Positions 7,525 through 16,232 of a stretch of DNA of 27,833 nucleotides are shown in pieces. The position numbers and the translations under genes were made by a program. Position 1 is the first letter of the stretch; each line of letters begins with the position of its first letter. The notes beneath the pieces were generated by a model. The model was not told the DNA's origin. It did no database searches and saw only the letters and a program-made list of their open reading frames with translations. Origin of the DNA: an uncultured Eubacteriales bacterium (GTDB lineage Bacteria; Bacillota; Clostridia; Oscillospirales; Butyricicoccaceae); the NCBI GenBank assembly GCA_910586105.1, contig CAJUGU010000046.1:1-27833 (forward strand), given 5' to 3'.

Positions 7525-10500
7525 ATGTGTAAACAACGTAAGCGGTTCGGGGCGTTCCTGTTAGCGCTCGCGATGCTGTTTGTCATGCTTCCAACGGCGG
7601 GAGCGGTGGAGGTCGGGAGTCCGGCCTTCCAGAACGGCCCCTATCTGTTAGCGCCGAAGACGGACGGCATGGTCGTCGTATGGGAGAGCACCGAGGCCGC
7701 TGCGGCGACCATTGCCTACGGGACGGAGGCGGACGCGCTCTGCGACCCGATCCCGGTGGAGATCAATGCCGACGCGCCCGATTTCCAGGGCAAGCGTATG
7801 AACCTGTACCATTATAAGCTGACCGGCCTGCAGCCCGGGACGCGGTATTATTATGAGGTGCGGCTGGAAGGCGGGGAAACCTGCAAGGCCAGCTTCCGCA
7901 CCCTGAGCGCCGACCCGGAAGCGATCCGGCTGGTATCCCTGTCGGATTCCCATATTTTTGCGACGCGCGCCGAGCTGGACGCCGCGGTCAAGGATTATGA
8001 CCCGGACATCATGCTGCATTGCGGCGACATCGTCGAGGGCACCGGCGCGCAGGCGGAGCAGTTCAGCTTCTGGCTGCAAGCCAAGGTGGAGGACGACTTC
8101 ATCCATTCCTACCCGGTCGTATACGCCAGCGGCAACCACGACCAGGGCGGCATTTACTTCGACACCTATATTTATTCGATCCAGGACGAAGAATATGGCG
8201 CGGCGGTAGAGGGCGACAGCTCCTTCAACTATGGCAATCTGCACATCATCACGATAAATTCCAATCCGTGGGGGCTGTTCCAGATGAATTCGGAGGCGAC
8301 CGGCCAACAGGCGGACGCCGCCACGATTCAGCTGATCCGTGATTCGATGGACTGGCTGAAAGCCGATTTGGAAAGCAGCGCGGCGAAGGACGCCGAATTC
8401 CGGATCATCTTCATGCATCATCCGGTGTCGGACGCTTACACGAAGCGCTATATCCCGGACGTGATCGAGCCGGGCAACGTCGACCTGCTGCTTTCCGGGC
8501 ATACGCACAGCTATGCGCGCGCGGTGTCGTCCGATCCGTCGGTCGGCGCGGGCACGGTCTACCTGACCCATCAGGACGCGCGTACCTATAATAAGAAGGG
8601 CGACTTCTTCTACATCGCCTGCACCCCGGGCGAGGGCGTGCTGACCGTGGAGAACTATGGCGCGGAGGGCGAAGGCAAGGAATCCAAGCTGGCCAACACC
8701 ACCCTGCTTGCGACCGAAAAGCAGGTGCTGAGCTGGTCGGACATTTCGATCCGCCCGTCGTCCGTCCTGTACAACGGCGACGTGACCGTCACCGCGACCG
8801 TCACCAACAACGGCAAGGGCCTTGCGGCGGCGGTGATCCCGGTGGAGGACAACGGGACGACCCGTTACCTGTACGAGTTCGAGGACGGCGTTGTGACGCT
8901 TGACCCGGGCCAGTCCGAGACCCTGACCGGCACGCTGCGCATGTCCGAGCTGGGCGGGCATACGCTCAGGCTTGCGGACACGACGGTGACGGTCAACGTC
9001 GAATACCGCAGCGCAACCTTTGATTATACCAACATCCGCACGAAGCTGGGCGACGGCGCGGTCAGCGATCTGGACAGCAACGTGCTCCACATCAAGGCGG
9101 ACGTGGTCAACATCGGCAACGACGCCGGTACGGCGGTAGCCGGATTCAAGGTCAACGGCGAGACCATCGACAGCAAGGAATACCGGTTGGAGTCGGGCGC
9201 GTCCAGCACGGCGGAATTTGCGTACCGGTTTGACAAGGCCGGGGAATACGAAGTGACCATCGGCAACGCCGCGCCGCAGACGGTCTACATCGAAGGCTCG
9301 ATCCAGGGCATGCCGATCGTCCGCGATAAATCAGGCAGCGGCAACGACGCATACATCCACGGCCAGCCCGAGCTGGGCACGGACGGGGACGGCAGACAGA
9401 CCCTGATCCTCGACGGCCTGCGCGATTATATCGAGGTGCCGGACAACGGCGGCTACACCCCGACCGACGCCATGACCGGCATGGTCTGGGCGAACCTGCC
9501 GGGCGCGGGCACGACCAAGGGCGGCGTTTCCGAGCTGACCGAGCAGTACATCGACCTCGACGGCAAGGGCGCGATCCCCGATCACAACCCACTGATGGTC
9601 AAGGGCATTGGCCTTGGTTGGGGCACGCCTTATATGTTCCGTATGGCAGTGCGCGAGACCGGTAAGGTCACCTACGGCGTATGCCTGCTAGACGACAACG
9701 GCGAATTCAGCTGGAACGACGGCAGCGACGATACCGCAGGCATCAAGAAAGATACGTGGGTGCAGTACACCAGCGCGTTCGACTTTGCGACCGGCGGCGA
9801 TTCCTACCAGAACGAGCTGCACAGCGCGCACGTCGACAAGCCCGCGTTCACCGCGCCGATCAAGACGTGGGATGGGGAACCGCTCTACATCGGGCTGGGC
9901 TTCAAGAATACGCTCCAGACCTCCCGCAACCGCGGCATGTACCACACTATGCTGCCGGGCGCGATTGCGCAGGTACGCTTTTACACCTCCAAGCTTTCCG
10001 AAGCGGAGGTCGGCGCGGTACGTGCCGATCCGACCGGAGCGGGCGCTTCGGCTTCCAGCCTGAAGATCTGGCTGGATTTCGAGGATGAGAATCTGGAGAC
10101 CACCGGTTCCCATACCACCGAATGGACCGCAATCACGGGCGCGCCTTCCTCGCTGGCGTATGACGCCGAGTTCGCGGGACAGGCGTCTGTCACCGCCGTC
10201 GTACAGACTTCGGACGACGGGAAAACGGTCAAGGAGGAAAAGACGGTTTCCCTGTCCAGCGGCGCGAATACCGCCGACCTGTCCGGCATGGGCGCGGCGC
10301 AGTATGCCCGCATCCGGACGACGTTCGTTTCCGACCTGAACGGCACGGCGTCCAGCGTTCCGGTGCTGAACGAATACGCCCTGTCCGCAGGCGTTGTGAA
10401 AACGTGGAATACCCTTGCGGATTGGTCGCAGGGTACCTTTGAAGGCGCGGCGGGCCACCAGCCGGGGCACGGCTACCGCAACTATGCCAAGGATTTTGAC

Positions 10501-11283
10501 GATTTCGGCGAAGTCACGGTTTCCGCACCGGCGGCGGCAGCGGTACCGGCCGCGCCTGCGGCGGATGCGGTACCGGCCATTGCGCCGGTTCCCGAACCCG
10601 GATCGAATCCGGAACCCGCAGCGGCATCCGAAACGGGGACGAAGGCCGCTTCGGATGCTGAACCGAAAACCGCTCCGGCATCTGCGCCGGCGGCTTCGCG
10701 GTCTGCCGGGGTGGAACCGGCTGCAAAGCTGCGGCTGACCCAGCCGATCGGGCGGACGGAAGTCCCGGGCGCGAGCTGGTCGGAAGAAGCGGTCGCATGG
10801 GCGCAGTCGCGCGGCCTGCTCGGCGAAGGCATGACCGAAGCGGGAACGGCGGTGTCGCGCGGCGAGTTTGTCGGCGCGTTGGGCCGTCTGGCCGGTGCGG
10901 ATGCCTATGTGCGCGAGGCCGGTTTCGGCGACGTGCGCCAAAGCGAGTGGTATGCGCCCTATATCAACTGGGCGACCGATGCGGGCGTGATCTCCGGCGT
11001 GGCGGAGCACCGCTTTGCGCCTGACGATGCGGTCACCCGCGAGCAGGCGGCGGCGATCCTGTACCAGTATTTGCGGCAGGAAGGCGTCCGCCTGAGCCCG
11101 TCCGACGCCCGTTTCACGGACAGCGGCGAGATCGCGGCGTATGCCGCCGAAGCGGTCGGCGCGCTTTCTGGCAGCGGCGCGATCGCCGGGCGGGGCGACG
11201 GCAGCTTTGCGCCGAAGGCCCCGATCTCCTGCGGCGAGCTGGCGGGACTGCTGCGGCAGGTCGACCGCCTGCTTGACCGGTAA
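7525..11283 (+). CDS. Secreted metallophosphoesterase with CARDB-, LamG- and SLH-like modules
   Basis: A 1252-residue exported surface protein. A signal peptide (about 1-27) ends at TAGA/VEVG. Residues 32-130 form a purple-acid-phosphatase-type fibronectin-like domain. The calcineurin-like phosphoesterase domain shows all metal motifs: Asp141 and His143 (SDSH), Asp168 (GDIVEG), Asn204-His205 (GNHD), His299 (MHHP), and His326/His328 (GHTH). Next come two CARDB-like beta domains (about 410-590) and a LamG-like domain (about 593-845, with DYIEVPDN). An undefined beta region follows, then an Ala/Pro/Glu-rich linker (about 1000-1075) and three S-layer-homology repeats (about 1082-1252). SLH repeats bind secondary cell-wall polymers, so the enzyme should be held on the cell surface. 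Its substrate, phosphate ester or polymer, is unknown. The ATG at 7525 follows GAGGAG. The gene is monocistronic, with its own promoter. Confidence 0.9.
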   Translation: MCKQRKRFGAFLLALAMLFVMLPTAGAVEVGSPAFQNGPYLLAPKTDGMVVVWESTEAAAATIAYGTEADALCDPIPVEINADAPDFQGKRMNLYHYKLTGLQPGTRYYYEVRLEGGETCKASFRTLSADPEAIRLVSLSDSHIFATRAELDAAVKDYDPDIMLHCGDIVEGTGAQAEQFSFWLQAKVEDDFIHSYPVVYASGNHDQGGIYFDTYIYSIQDEEYGAAVEGDSSFNYGNLHIITINSNPWGLFQMNSEATGQQADAATIQLIRDSMDWLKADLESSAAKDAEFRIIFMHHPVSDAYTKRYIPDVIEPGNVDLLLSGHTHSYARAVSSDPSVGAGTVYLTHQDARTYNKKGDFFYIACTPGEGVLTVENYGAEGEGKESKLANTTLLATEKQVLSWSDISIRPSSVLYNGDVTVTATVTNNGKGLAAAVIPVEDNGTTRYLYEFEDGVVTLDPGQSETLTGTLRMSELGGHTLRLADTTVTVNVEYRSATFDYTNIRTKLGDGAVSDLDSNVLHIKADVVNIGNDAGTAVAGFKVNGETIDSKEYRLESGASSTAEFAYRFDKAGEYEVTIGNAAPQTVYIEGSIQGMPIVRDKSGSGNDAYIHGQPELGTDGDGRQTLILDGLRDYIEVPDNGGYTPTDAMTGMVWANLPGAGTTKGGVSELTEQYIDLDGKGAIPDHNPLMVKGIGLGWGTPYMFRMAVRETGKVTYGVCLLDDNGEFSWNDGSDDTAGIKKDTWVQYTSAFDFATGGDSYQNELHSAHVDKPAFTAPIKTWDGEPLYIGLGFKNTLQTSRNRGMYHTMLPGAIAQVRFYTSKLSEAEVGAVRADPTGAGASASSLKIWLDFEDENLETTGSHTTEWTAITGAPSSLAYDAEFAGQASVTAVVQTSDDGKTVKEEKTVSLSSGANTADLSGMGAAQYARIRTTFVSDLNGTASSVPVLNEYALSAGVVKTWNTLADWSQGTFEGAAGHQPGHGYRNYAKDFDDFGEVTVSAPAAAAVPAAPAADAVPAIAPVPEPGSNPEPAAASETGTKAASDAEPKTAPASAPAASRSAGVEPAAKLRLTQPIGRTEVPGASWSEEAVAWAQSRGLLGEGMTEAGTAVSRGEFVGALGRLAGADAYVREAGFGDVRQSEWYAPYINWATDAGVISGVAEHRFAPDDAVTREQAAAILYQYLRQEGVRLSPSDARFTDSGEIAAYAAEAVGALSGSGAIAGRGDGSFAPKAPISCGELAGLLRQVDRLLDR

Positions 11284-11318
11284 GCCCAGACGGGCCCGGA
11301 TCATACCCGAACAGAACC

Positions 11319-11354
11319 AGAACGCCCATGGCCCGTCCGGGTCATGGGCGTTCT
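11319..11354 (+). terminator. Strong hairpin after the metallophosphoesterase gene
   Basis: AGAACGCCCATG (11319-11330) pairs perfectly with CATGGGCGTTCT (11343-11354). There is no T run after it on either strand, so it may be a factor-dependent or RNA-protecting hairpin rather than a simple terminator. ACGGGCC (11290-11296) can pair with GGCCCGT (11330-11336) in the loop, giving an alternative or pseudoknot fold. Confidence 0.5.
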
Positions 11355-11444
11355 GCCGCAGCTCTCGACATCCGAAACGCGGCTTTGGTCATGTCCTGGT
11401 TGTTTTTGTGGCAAATAGCGGTCGAATGTTGGTGAAAGGCCGAT

Positions 11445-11462
11445 TTGTGAAAAATTCAAAAA
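11445..11462 (+). promoter_or_regulatory. Possible Rex-like redox operator
   Basis: TTGTGAAAAATTCAAAAA resembles the clostridial Rex operator pattern (TTGTGA, AT-rich centre, TTCACAA), with a good left half and a degraded right half. It lies 26 nt upstream of the -35 box of the pyruvate:ferredoxin oxidoreductase promoter. NADH-responsive control of a pyruvate-oxidising enzyme would make sense, but the match is partial. Confidence 0.25.
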
Positions 11463-11488
11463 TTCGAGGGAAAAAGCATAAAAATCGG

Positions 11489-11518
11489 TTTACAATCCCC
11501 ACGGTTTTGTGCTAGAAT
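11489..11518 (+). promoter_or_regulatory. Promoter of pyruvate:ferredoxin oxidoreductase
   Basis: TTTACA (11489-11494) and TAGAAT (11513-11518) with an 18-nt spacer, about 100 nt upstream of the start codon. The preceding 11400-11488 is clearly AT-rich, as is usual for an upstream promoter region. Confidence 0.6.
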
Positions 11519-11622
11519 AATAAAGGTATGGATCGAGCCTCACCGTCCGGCGGCGCCGGGCGGCACGGCAGATATTTTGTTTCGCAAATCGTTCCGAACA
11601 GAATAAGGAGGAAAATCAAATC

Positions 11623-14600
11623 ATGGCAAGAAAAATGAAGTCCATGGACGGCAACACTGCGGCCGCGCATGTATCCTATGCGTTTACCGAAGTCGCGGGT
11701 ATTTATCCGATCACCCCGTCGAGCCCCATGGCAGACAGTGTGGACCAGTGGGCGGCCGCTGGCCAGAAGAATATTTTCGGCACGACCGTCAAGGTCATTG
11801 AGATGCAGTCCGAAGCTGGCGCGGCAGGCACCGTGCACGGCTCCCTTGCAGCCGGCGCGCTGACGACGACCTACACCGCATCGCAGGGCCTCCTGCTGAT
11901 GATCCCGAATATGTATAAGATCGCGGGCGAGCTGCTCCCCTGCGTATTCCACGTTTCCGCCCGTACCGTCGCGTCCCACGCGCTGAACATCTTCGGCGAC
12001 CATTCCGACGTTATGGCCTGCCGCCAGACCGGCTTTGCGATGCTGGCCGAGACCAACCCGCAGGAAGTGATGGACCTTGCAGCGGTCGCGCACCTGGCGA
12101 CGATCAAGAGCCGCGTGCCCTTCATCAACTTCTTTGACGGCTTCCGCACCTCCCACGAGATCCAGAAGATCGAGGTCTGGGATTACGACGACCTCGCCGA
12201 GATGTGCGACATGGACGCGGTCAAGGCGTTCCGCAAGCGCTGCCTGAACCCGGAGCGCGCCGTCATGCGCGGTTCGCATGAAAACGGCGACATTTTCTTC
12301 CAGCACCGTGAGGCTTCCAACAAGTTCTACGAGGCGGTACCCGCGATCGTGGAAGAATATATGGGCAAGGTCAACGCCAAGCTCGGCACCAACTACCAGC
12401 TGTTCAACTACTACGGCGCGGCTGACGCCGACCGCGTGATTATTGCGATGGGCTCGATCTGCGACGTAGCCGAGGAAGTCATCGATTACCTGAACGCGCA
12501 CGGCGAAAAGGTCGGCCTCATCAAGGTCCGCCTGTACCGTCCGTTTGCGGCGGACAAGCTCCTGGCCGCGATCCCGGCGACGGCGAAGAAGATCGCTGTC
12601 CTCGACCGCACCAAGGAACCCGGCGCGCAGGGCGACCCGCTTTACCTCGACGTGGTCACCGCGCTCGCGAACGCAGGCAAGAACGATATCACCGTGATCG
12701 GCGGCCGTTACGGCCTCGGTTCCAAGGATACGCCCCCGTCCTCCGTCTTCGCGGTATACGAAGAGCTGAAGGCGGCTGCGCCCAAGCGCCAGTTCACCAT
12801 CGGCATCGTGGACGACGTGACCAACACCTCCCTGCCGGAAGTCCCGTCCCCGAACACTGCGGCGGAAGGCACGACCGAATGCAAGTTCTGGGGCCTTGGC
12901 GGCGACGGCACCGTTGGCGCGAACAAGAACTCGATCAAGATCATCGGCGACCATACCGACAAGTATGTGCAGGCGTACTTCCAGTACGACTCCAAGAAGA
13001 CCGGCGGCGTGACCGTTTCGCACCTGCGCTTCGGCGACCACCCGATCCGTTCCCCCTATTATATCAACAAGGCCGACTTTGTCGCCTGCCATAACCCGTC
13101 CTATATCACCAAGGGCTTCCCGATCGTCCGCGACGTGAAGCCGGGCGGCGTGTTCCTTATCAACTGCCAGTGGACGCCGGAGGAGCTGGAGCATCACCTC
13201 GTCGCTTCCGAGAAGCAGTATATCGCGAAGAACAACATCCAGCTGTACACGATCAACGCGATCGATCTGGCGATCGAGATCGGTATGGGCAAGCGTACCA
13301 ACACCATCCTCCAGTCGGCATTCTTTGCGCTGGCAAAGGTCATGCCGTCCGAGCAGGCGATCCAGTTCATGAAGGATGCGGCGACCAAGTCCTATCTGAA
13401 GAAGGGCCAGGATGTTGTCGACATGAACCATAAGGCGATCGACGCGGGCGCGACGGCATTCAAGAAGATCGACGTACCGGCCAGCTGGGCGGACGCCAAG
13501 GACGAAGGCGGCGATTCCGCGCTCAAGGGCCGCGAGAAGACCGTTAAGATGGTCAAGGAGCTCATGGAGCCCATCGGCCGTATGGACGGCGATTCCCTCC
13601 CCGTATCCGCATTCGTCGGCCACGAGGACGGCACTTTCGAGCAGGGCGCTGCCGCTTACGAGAAGCGCGGCGTAGCCGTTACCGTTCCGGAATGGAACCC
13701 CGAGACCTGCGTACAGTGCAACCAGTGCGCGTATGTCTGCCCGCACGCGACCATCCGCCCGTTTGCGCTGACCGAGGACGAAGCGTCCAAGGCTCCGGCG
13801 GAGGCGAAGATCGTCGATGTCAAGGCCGGCAAGGGCAAGGGCACTTACAAGTTCAGCCTCGCGGTATCCCCGCTGGACTGCATGGGCTGCGGCGTTTGTA
13901 TCGGCGTCTGCCCGACCAAGTCCCTCAAGATGGTGCCGATGGACAGCCAGATCGGCCAGCAGGGCGTATTCGACTATATGGTCGACGACGTTGTGGTCAA
14001 GGAAGACATGGCGGATACGACTTCCGTCAAGGGTTCGCAGTTCCACAAGCCGCTGCTTGAGTTCTCCGGCTCGTGCGCAGGCTGCGCGGAGACTTCTTAC
14101 GCCCGCCTGATCACGCAGGTCTGCGGCGACCGTATGTATGTTTCCAACGCGACCGGCTGTTCGTCCATCTGGGGCGGCCCGGCTGCGACTTCCCCGTACA
14201 CGGTCGACAAGAACGGCCGCGGCCCGGCGTGGGCGAACTCCCTGTTTGAGGATAATGCGGAGCATGGCCTTGGCCTGTATCTCGGCCAGAAGGCGATCCG
14301 CGAGCGCCTGCAGGGCAAGCTGAAAGCGATCGTGGAAGGCGACAAGGCTTCCGACGCGCTGAAGGCGGCGGCTGCGAAGTATTTCGAGACCGCGGACAAC
14401 GGCGCTGCAAACGCGGAGCCGACCAAGGCGCTGATCGCCGAGCTCGAAAAGTGCGACAAGTGCGAGTATGTCAACGACCTGCTCGAAAACAAGGAATTCC
14501 TGGCGAAGAAGGCCGTCTGGATCTTCGGCGGCGACGGCTGGGCATATGATATCGGCTTCGGCGGCCTCGACCACGTGCTGGCTTCCGGCGAAGATATCAA

Positions 14601-15171
14601 CGTGATGGTATTCGACACCGAGGTTTATTCCAACACCGGCGGTCAGGCTTCCAAGTCGACCCCGATCGGCGCGGTCGCGCAGTTCGCTGCGGCTGGTAAG
14701 GCGATCAACAAGAAGAGCCTTGCCGAGATCGCAATGAGCTACGGCTATGTGTATGTTGCACAGGTCGCGATGGGCGCGAACATGAACCAGACCCTGAAGG
14801 CGATCGCAGAGGCGGAGGCTTACAACGGCCCGTCGCTGGTCATCGGCTACGCGCCCTGCGAGATGCACTCGATCAAGGGCGGCATGGTCAACTGCCAGGC
14901 CGAGATGAAGAAGGCGGTCGACTGCGGCTACTGGAATATGTTCCGGTTCAACCCGGCGCTCCAGGCCGAGGGCAAGAACCCGTTCATCCTCGAGAGCAAG
15001 GAGCCCGCAGGCGGTTACAAGGACTTTATCATGAACGAGGCGCGCTACTCTGCGCTGACCCGTTCCTTCCCGGAACGCGCGGCAGAGCTGTTCGACAAGG
15101 CGGAAGCGGCTTCGGCGGCTCGTTACAAGCACCTGCTCAAGCTCCAGGCGCTGTACGGTTCTCAGGAATAA
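11623..15171 (+). CDS. nifJ: Pyruvate:ferredoxin (flavodoxin) oxidoreductase
   Basis: A 1182-residue single-chain enzyme that converts pyruvate and CoA to acetyl-CoA and CO2 while reducing ferredoxin, a central step of anaerobic metabolism in the cytoplasm. Length and domain order match the homodimeric type. The pyrimidine-binding N-terminal domain begins YAFTEVAGIYPITPSSPMA. A ferredoxin-like insert carries two 4Fe-4S motifs, Cys696/699/702/706 and Cys753/756/759/763. A C-terminal thiamine-diphosphate domain has GGDGWAYDIG (Asp971) and EVYSNTGGQASKS. The proximal cluster has the expected ligands Cys818, Cys821, Cys846 and Cys1101. The ATG at 11623 follows AAGGAGG. It is transcribed alone. 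The gene is highly biased in codon use, with C or G in the third position, as expected for an abundant protein. It is also called por. Confidence 0.97.
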   Translation: MARKMKSMDGNTAAAHVSYAFTEVAGIYPITPSSPMADSVDQWAAAGQKNIFGTTVKVIEMQSEAGAAGTVHGSLAAGALTTTYTASQGLLLMIPNMYKIAGELLPCVFHVSARTVASHALNIFGDHSDVMACRQTGFAMLAETNPQEVMDLAAVAHLATIKSRVPFINFFDGFRTSHEIQKIEVWDYDDLAEMCDMDAVKAFRKRCLNPERAVMRGSHENGDIFFQHREASNKFYEAVPAIVEEYMGKVNAKLGTNYQLFNYYGAADADRVIIAMGSICDVAEEVIDYLNAHGEKVGLIKVRLYRPFAADKLLAAIPATAKKIAVLDRTKEPGAQGDPLYLDVVTALANAGKNDITVIGGRYGLGSKDTPPSSVFAVYEELKAAAPKRQFTIGIVDDVTNTSLPEVPSPNTAAEGTTECKFWGLGGDGTVGANKNSIKIIGDHTDKYVQAYFQYDSKKTGGVTVSHLRFGDHPIRSPYYINKADFVACHNPSYITKGFPIVRDVKPGGVFLINCQWTPEELEHHLVASEKQYIAKNNIQLYTINAIDLAIEIGMGKRTNTILQSAFFALAKVMPSEQAIQFMKDAATKSYLKKGQDVVDMNHKAIDAGATAFKKIDVPASWADAKDEGGDSALKGREKTVKMVKELMEPIGRMDGDSLPVSAFVGHEDGTFEQGAAAYEKRGVAVTVPEWNPETCVQCNQCAYVCPHATIRPFALTEDEASKAPAEAKIVDVKAGKGKGTYKFSLAVSPLDCMGCGVCIGVCPTKSLKMVPMDSQIGQQGVFDYMVDDVVVKEDMADTTSVKGSQFHKPLLEFSGSCAGCAETSYARLITQVCGDRMYVSNATGCSSIWGGPAATSPYTVDKNGRGPAWANSLFEDNAEHGLGLYLGQKAIRERLQGKLKAIVEGDKASDALKAAAAKYFETADNGAANAEPTKALIAELEKCDKCEYVNDLLENKEFLAKKAVWIFGGDGWAYDIGFGGLDHVLASGEDINVMVFDTEVYSNTGGQASKSTPIGAVAQFAAAGKAINKKSLAEIAMSYGYVYVAQVAMGANMNQTLKAIAEAEAYNGPSLVIGYAPCEMHSIKGGMVNCQAEMKKAVDCGYWNMFRFNPALQAEGKNPFILESKEPAGGYKDFIMNEARYSALTRSFPERAAELFDKAEAASAARYKHLLKLQALYGSQE

Positions 15172-15245
15172 TGTGAATATGCATGCGGCTTGTCAAGCTG
15201 CATGAGCGGGGCTGTTTTAAAAAAGAGGCGGTCCCTGACGAAAAA

Positions 15246-15278
15246 CAAAGTCCAGCCACTAAAAGAGGCTGGACTTTG
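15246..15278. terminator. Terminator between nifJ and the decayed island
   Basis: CAAAGTCCAGCC (15246-15257) pairs perfectly with GGCTGGACTTTG (15267-15278) over a 9-nt loop. The better T tract is on the minus strand (GTTTTT after the stem), so it may be bidirectional. A smaller hairpin, CATGCGGC (15182-15189) with GCTGCATG (15197-15204), lies closer to the nifJ stop and is followed by GCTGTTTTA. Confidence 0.7.
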
Positions 15279-15306
15279 CTGTATCATTTGGAGTATGGGA
15301 AAACGA

Positions 15307-15606
15307 TTTGTGCAAAATTGTAGCAGATCAAAAGGCGAATATATCCGGGGCTGCCATGTTGCGCAGGATCGGACGGATCGGGCCGCGTTTATCCCGTTCA
15401 TGGATCGGCTACCAGAAAAGTACGGTCTGCACAGGCTCGCCAGGGATTCCGGCTGTGAGAGTGAAGAAAACCACCGATATTGCGTGTAGCATCCGCCGCT
15501 GTCCTTATTTGTAAAGCCCGTCCAATCACGGGCAGCGAAAGCGCGGCAGAAACGTCCCGATCAAAAAACGATCTATCCGTATAATGATGGCAAGGACTGT
15601 TCTTGA
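15307..15606 (+). pseudogene. Remnant of a DDE transposase (IS1182 / DDE_Tnp_1_6-like)
   Basis: Only an internal slice of about 100 codons survives, with no start and no C-terminal part. The reading EYIRG..VAQDRTDRAAFIPFMDRL, then ARDSGCESEENHRYC, then LFVKPVQS, follows the order of the catalytic region of IS1182-type transposases (EYI.G...SDR.D..T.IPF, DSGYES.EN, .F.KP..Y). The catalytic-site Asp of DSG and the following Glu are still present, but Tyr is Cys in DSGYES. An in-frame TAG at 15487-15489 interrupts the gene, the same frame continues after it, and the next stop is at 15604. Flanking inverted repeats were not found. It marks an old insertion that has been mostly lost. Confidence 0.7.
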
Positions 15607-15713
15607 TGGATTGTTTCTATCGGGATGGATGGAGCAGTAGCGCCCAGATCCATAAAGGGCTGTTCCAATTCTTTGATCCCGTCATCAGATTGCATCGTTT
15701 TCCGAATATCCAT
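15573..15713 (-). CDS. Small unidentified reading frame, probably a gene fragment
   Basis: A 46-codon frame, beginning MDIRKTMQSDDGIKE, preceded by GGAGGGG at about 7 nt. The same frame stays open upstream to about 15830 (FFPAVAKEYKALAGNQ...), with an amphipathic, Lys/Glu-rich composition that looks coding and is poorer in GC than the genes around it. Its last 34 nt overlap the transposase remnant on the other strand, which argues that the 3' end is chimeric. I recognise no family. It could be the tail of a foreign gene or a chance frame. Confidence 0.25.
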   Translation of the reverse strand: MDIRKTMQSDDGIKELEQPFMDLGATAPSIPIETIHQEQSLPSLYG

Positions 15714-15859
15714 TGCTTTCCCCTCCATTTCCTTGATCCAACTTTTTTGATTCCCGGCAAGCGCTTTGTATTCTTTGGCCACAGCAGGAAAGAAGCTGGA
15801 ACGATCCAGTAGGAAATATCCATATGATCTCCGCCGCCAGAGCAGGCAAAGAAGAGAGC

Positions 15860-15958
15860 CGGGACAGAAGCAACCTTGTGAACACAAATTTGATTTGTCC
15901 CGAGACACTATGTGCCTCTCCGTTTTCGGTTGGGCATTTTCTTCGCTCAAAAATGCCC
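15860..15958. other. Structured intergenic segment, possible repeat or small RNA
   Basis: CGGGACA (15860-15866) pairs with TGTCCCG (15896-15902) and encloses TTGTG (15876-15880) with CACAA (15883-15887), giving a nested hairpin. A second hairpin follows: GGGCATTTT (15932-15940) with AAAATGCCC (15950-15958). Next to it an 11-bp tandem repeat, CAACGCCCTCC, occurs twice (15975-15996). No convincing promoter was fixed. The remaining bases up to 16095 show nothing recognisable. Confidence 0.4.
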
Positions 15959-16095
15959 TCCAGCGCACCCTCCCCAACGCCCTCCCAACGCCCTCCCAAC
16001 AGGGATTGTCCAAAGAATGGTCAGGCGCCGGCTCTCAATTTTTCTCTCAAAAACCCTCCGAATTACCCCGGCCCGCCGCAAAAAGAATAACAAAA

Positions 16096-16136
16096 AAGAG
16101 CCCAGAGCAATTCGCAATGAACGACTCTGGACTCTT
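16096..16136 (-). terminator. Terminator of the rpsB-tsf operon (bidirectional)
   Basis: AAGAG-C-CCAGAG (16096-16107) pairs with CTCTGG-A-CTCTT (16125-16136), with one mismatch. T runs follow on both strands (minus: TTTTTTG; plus: CTTTTTTTA). It lies about 95 nt downstream of the tsf stop codon and would also stop any transcription coming out of the decayed island. Confidence 0.85.
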
Positions 16137-16232
16137 CTTTTTTACTCAGGGCTTGCTCTCAACGCTGCTCGGAAAGGGACAAAATTGGGAGCAGAATTGG
16201 GATGGTTTTGGGTGGGGCAAGCTCAATTCCGT

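Noticed and set aside
7137..7532. A 131-codon plus-strand frame before the phosphoesterase
   Set aside because: It begins upstream of the likely promoter, has no ribosome binding site, and its composition is that of non-coding GC-rich DNA. The region is better read as promoter and leader.
7648..9090. A 480-codon minus-strand frame opposite the phosphoesterase
   Set aside because: A shadow of the GC-rich coding strand, which carries the full set of metal-binding motifs.
11512..15132. A 1206-codon open frame on the minus strand opposite nifJ
   Set aside because: It is an open frame created by the strong third-position GC bias of nifJ. Its translation is low-complexity Arg/Val/Asp-rich and matches no family, while the plus strand is plainly the oxidoreductase.
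15975..15996. Tandem CAACGCCCTCC copies as a possible CRISPR or VNTR
   Set aside because: Only two short abutting units without spacers; not a CRISPR array.
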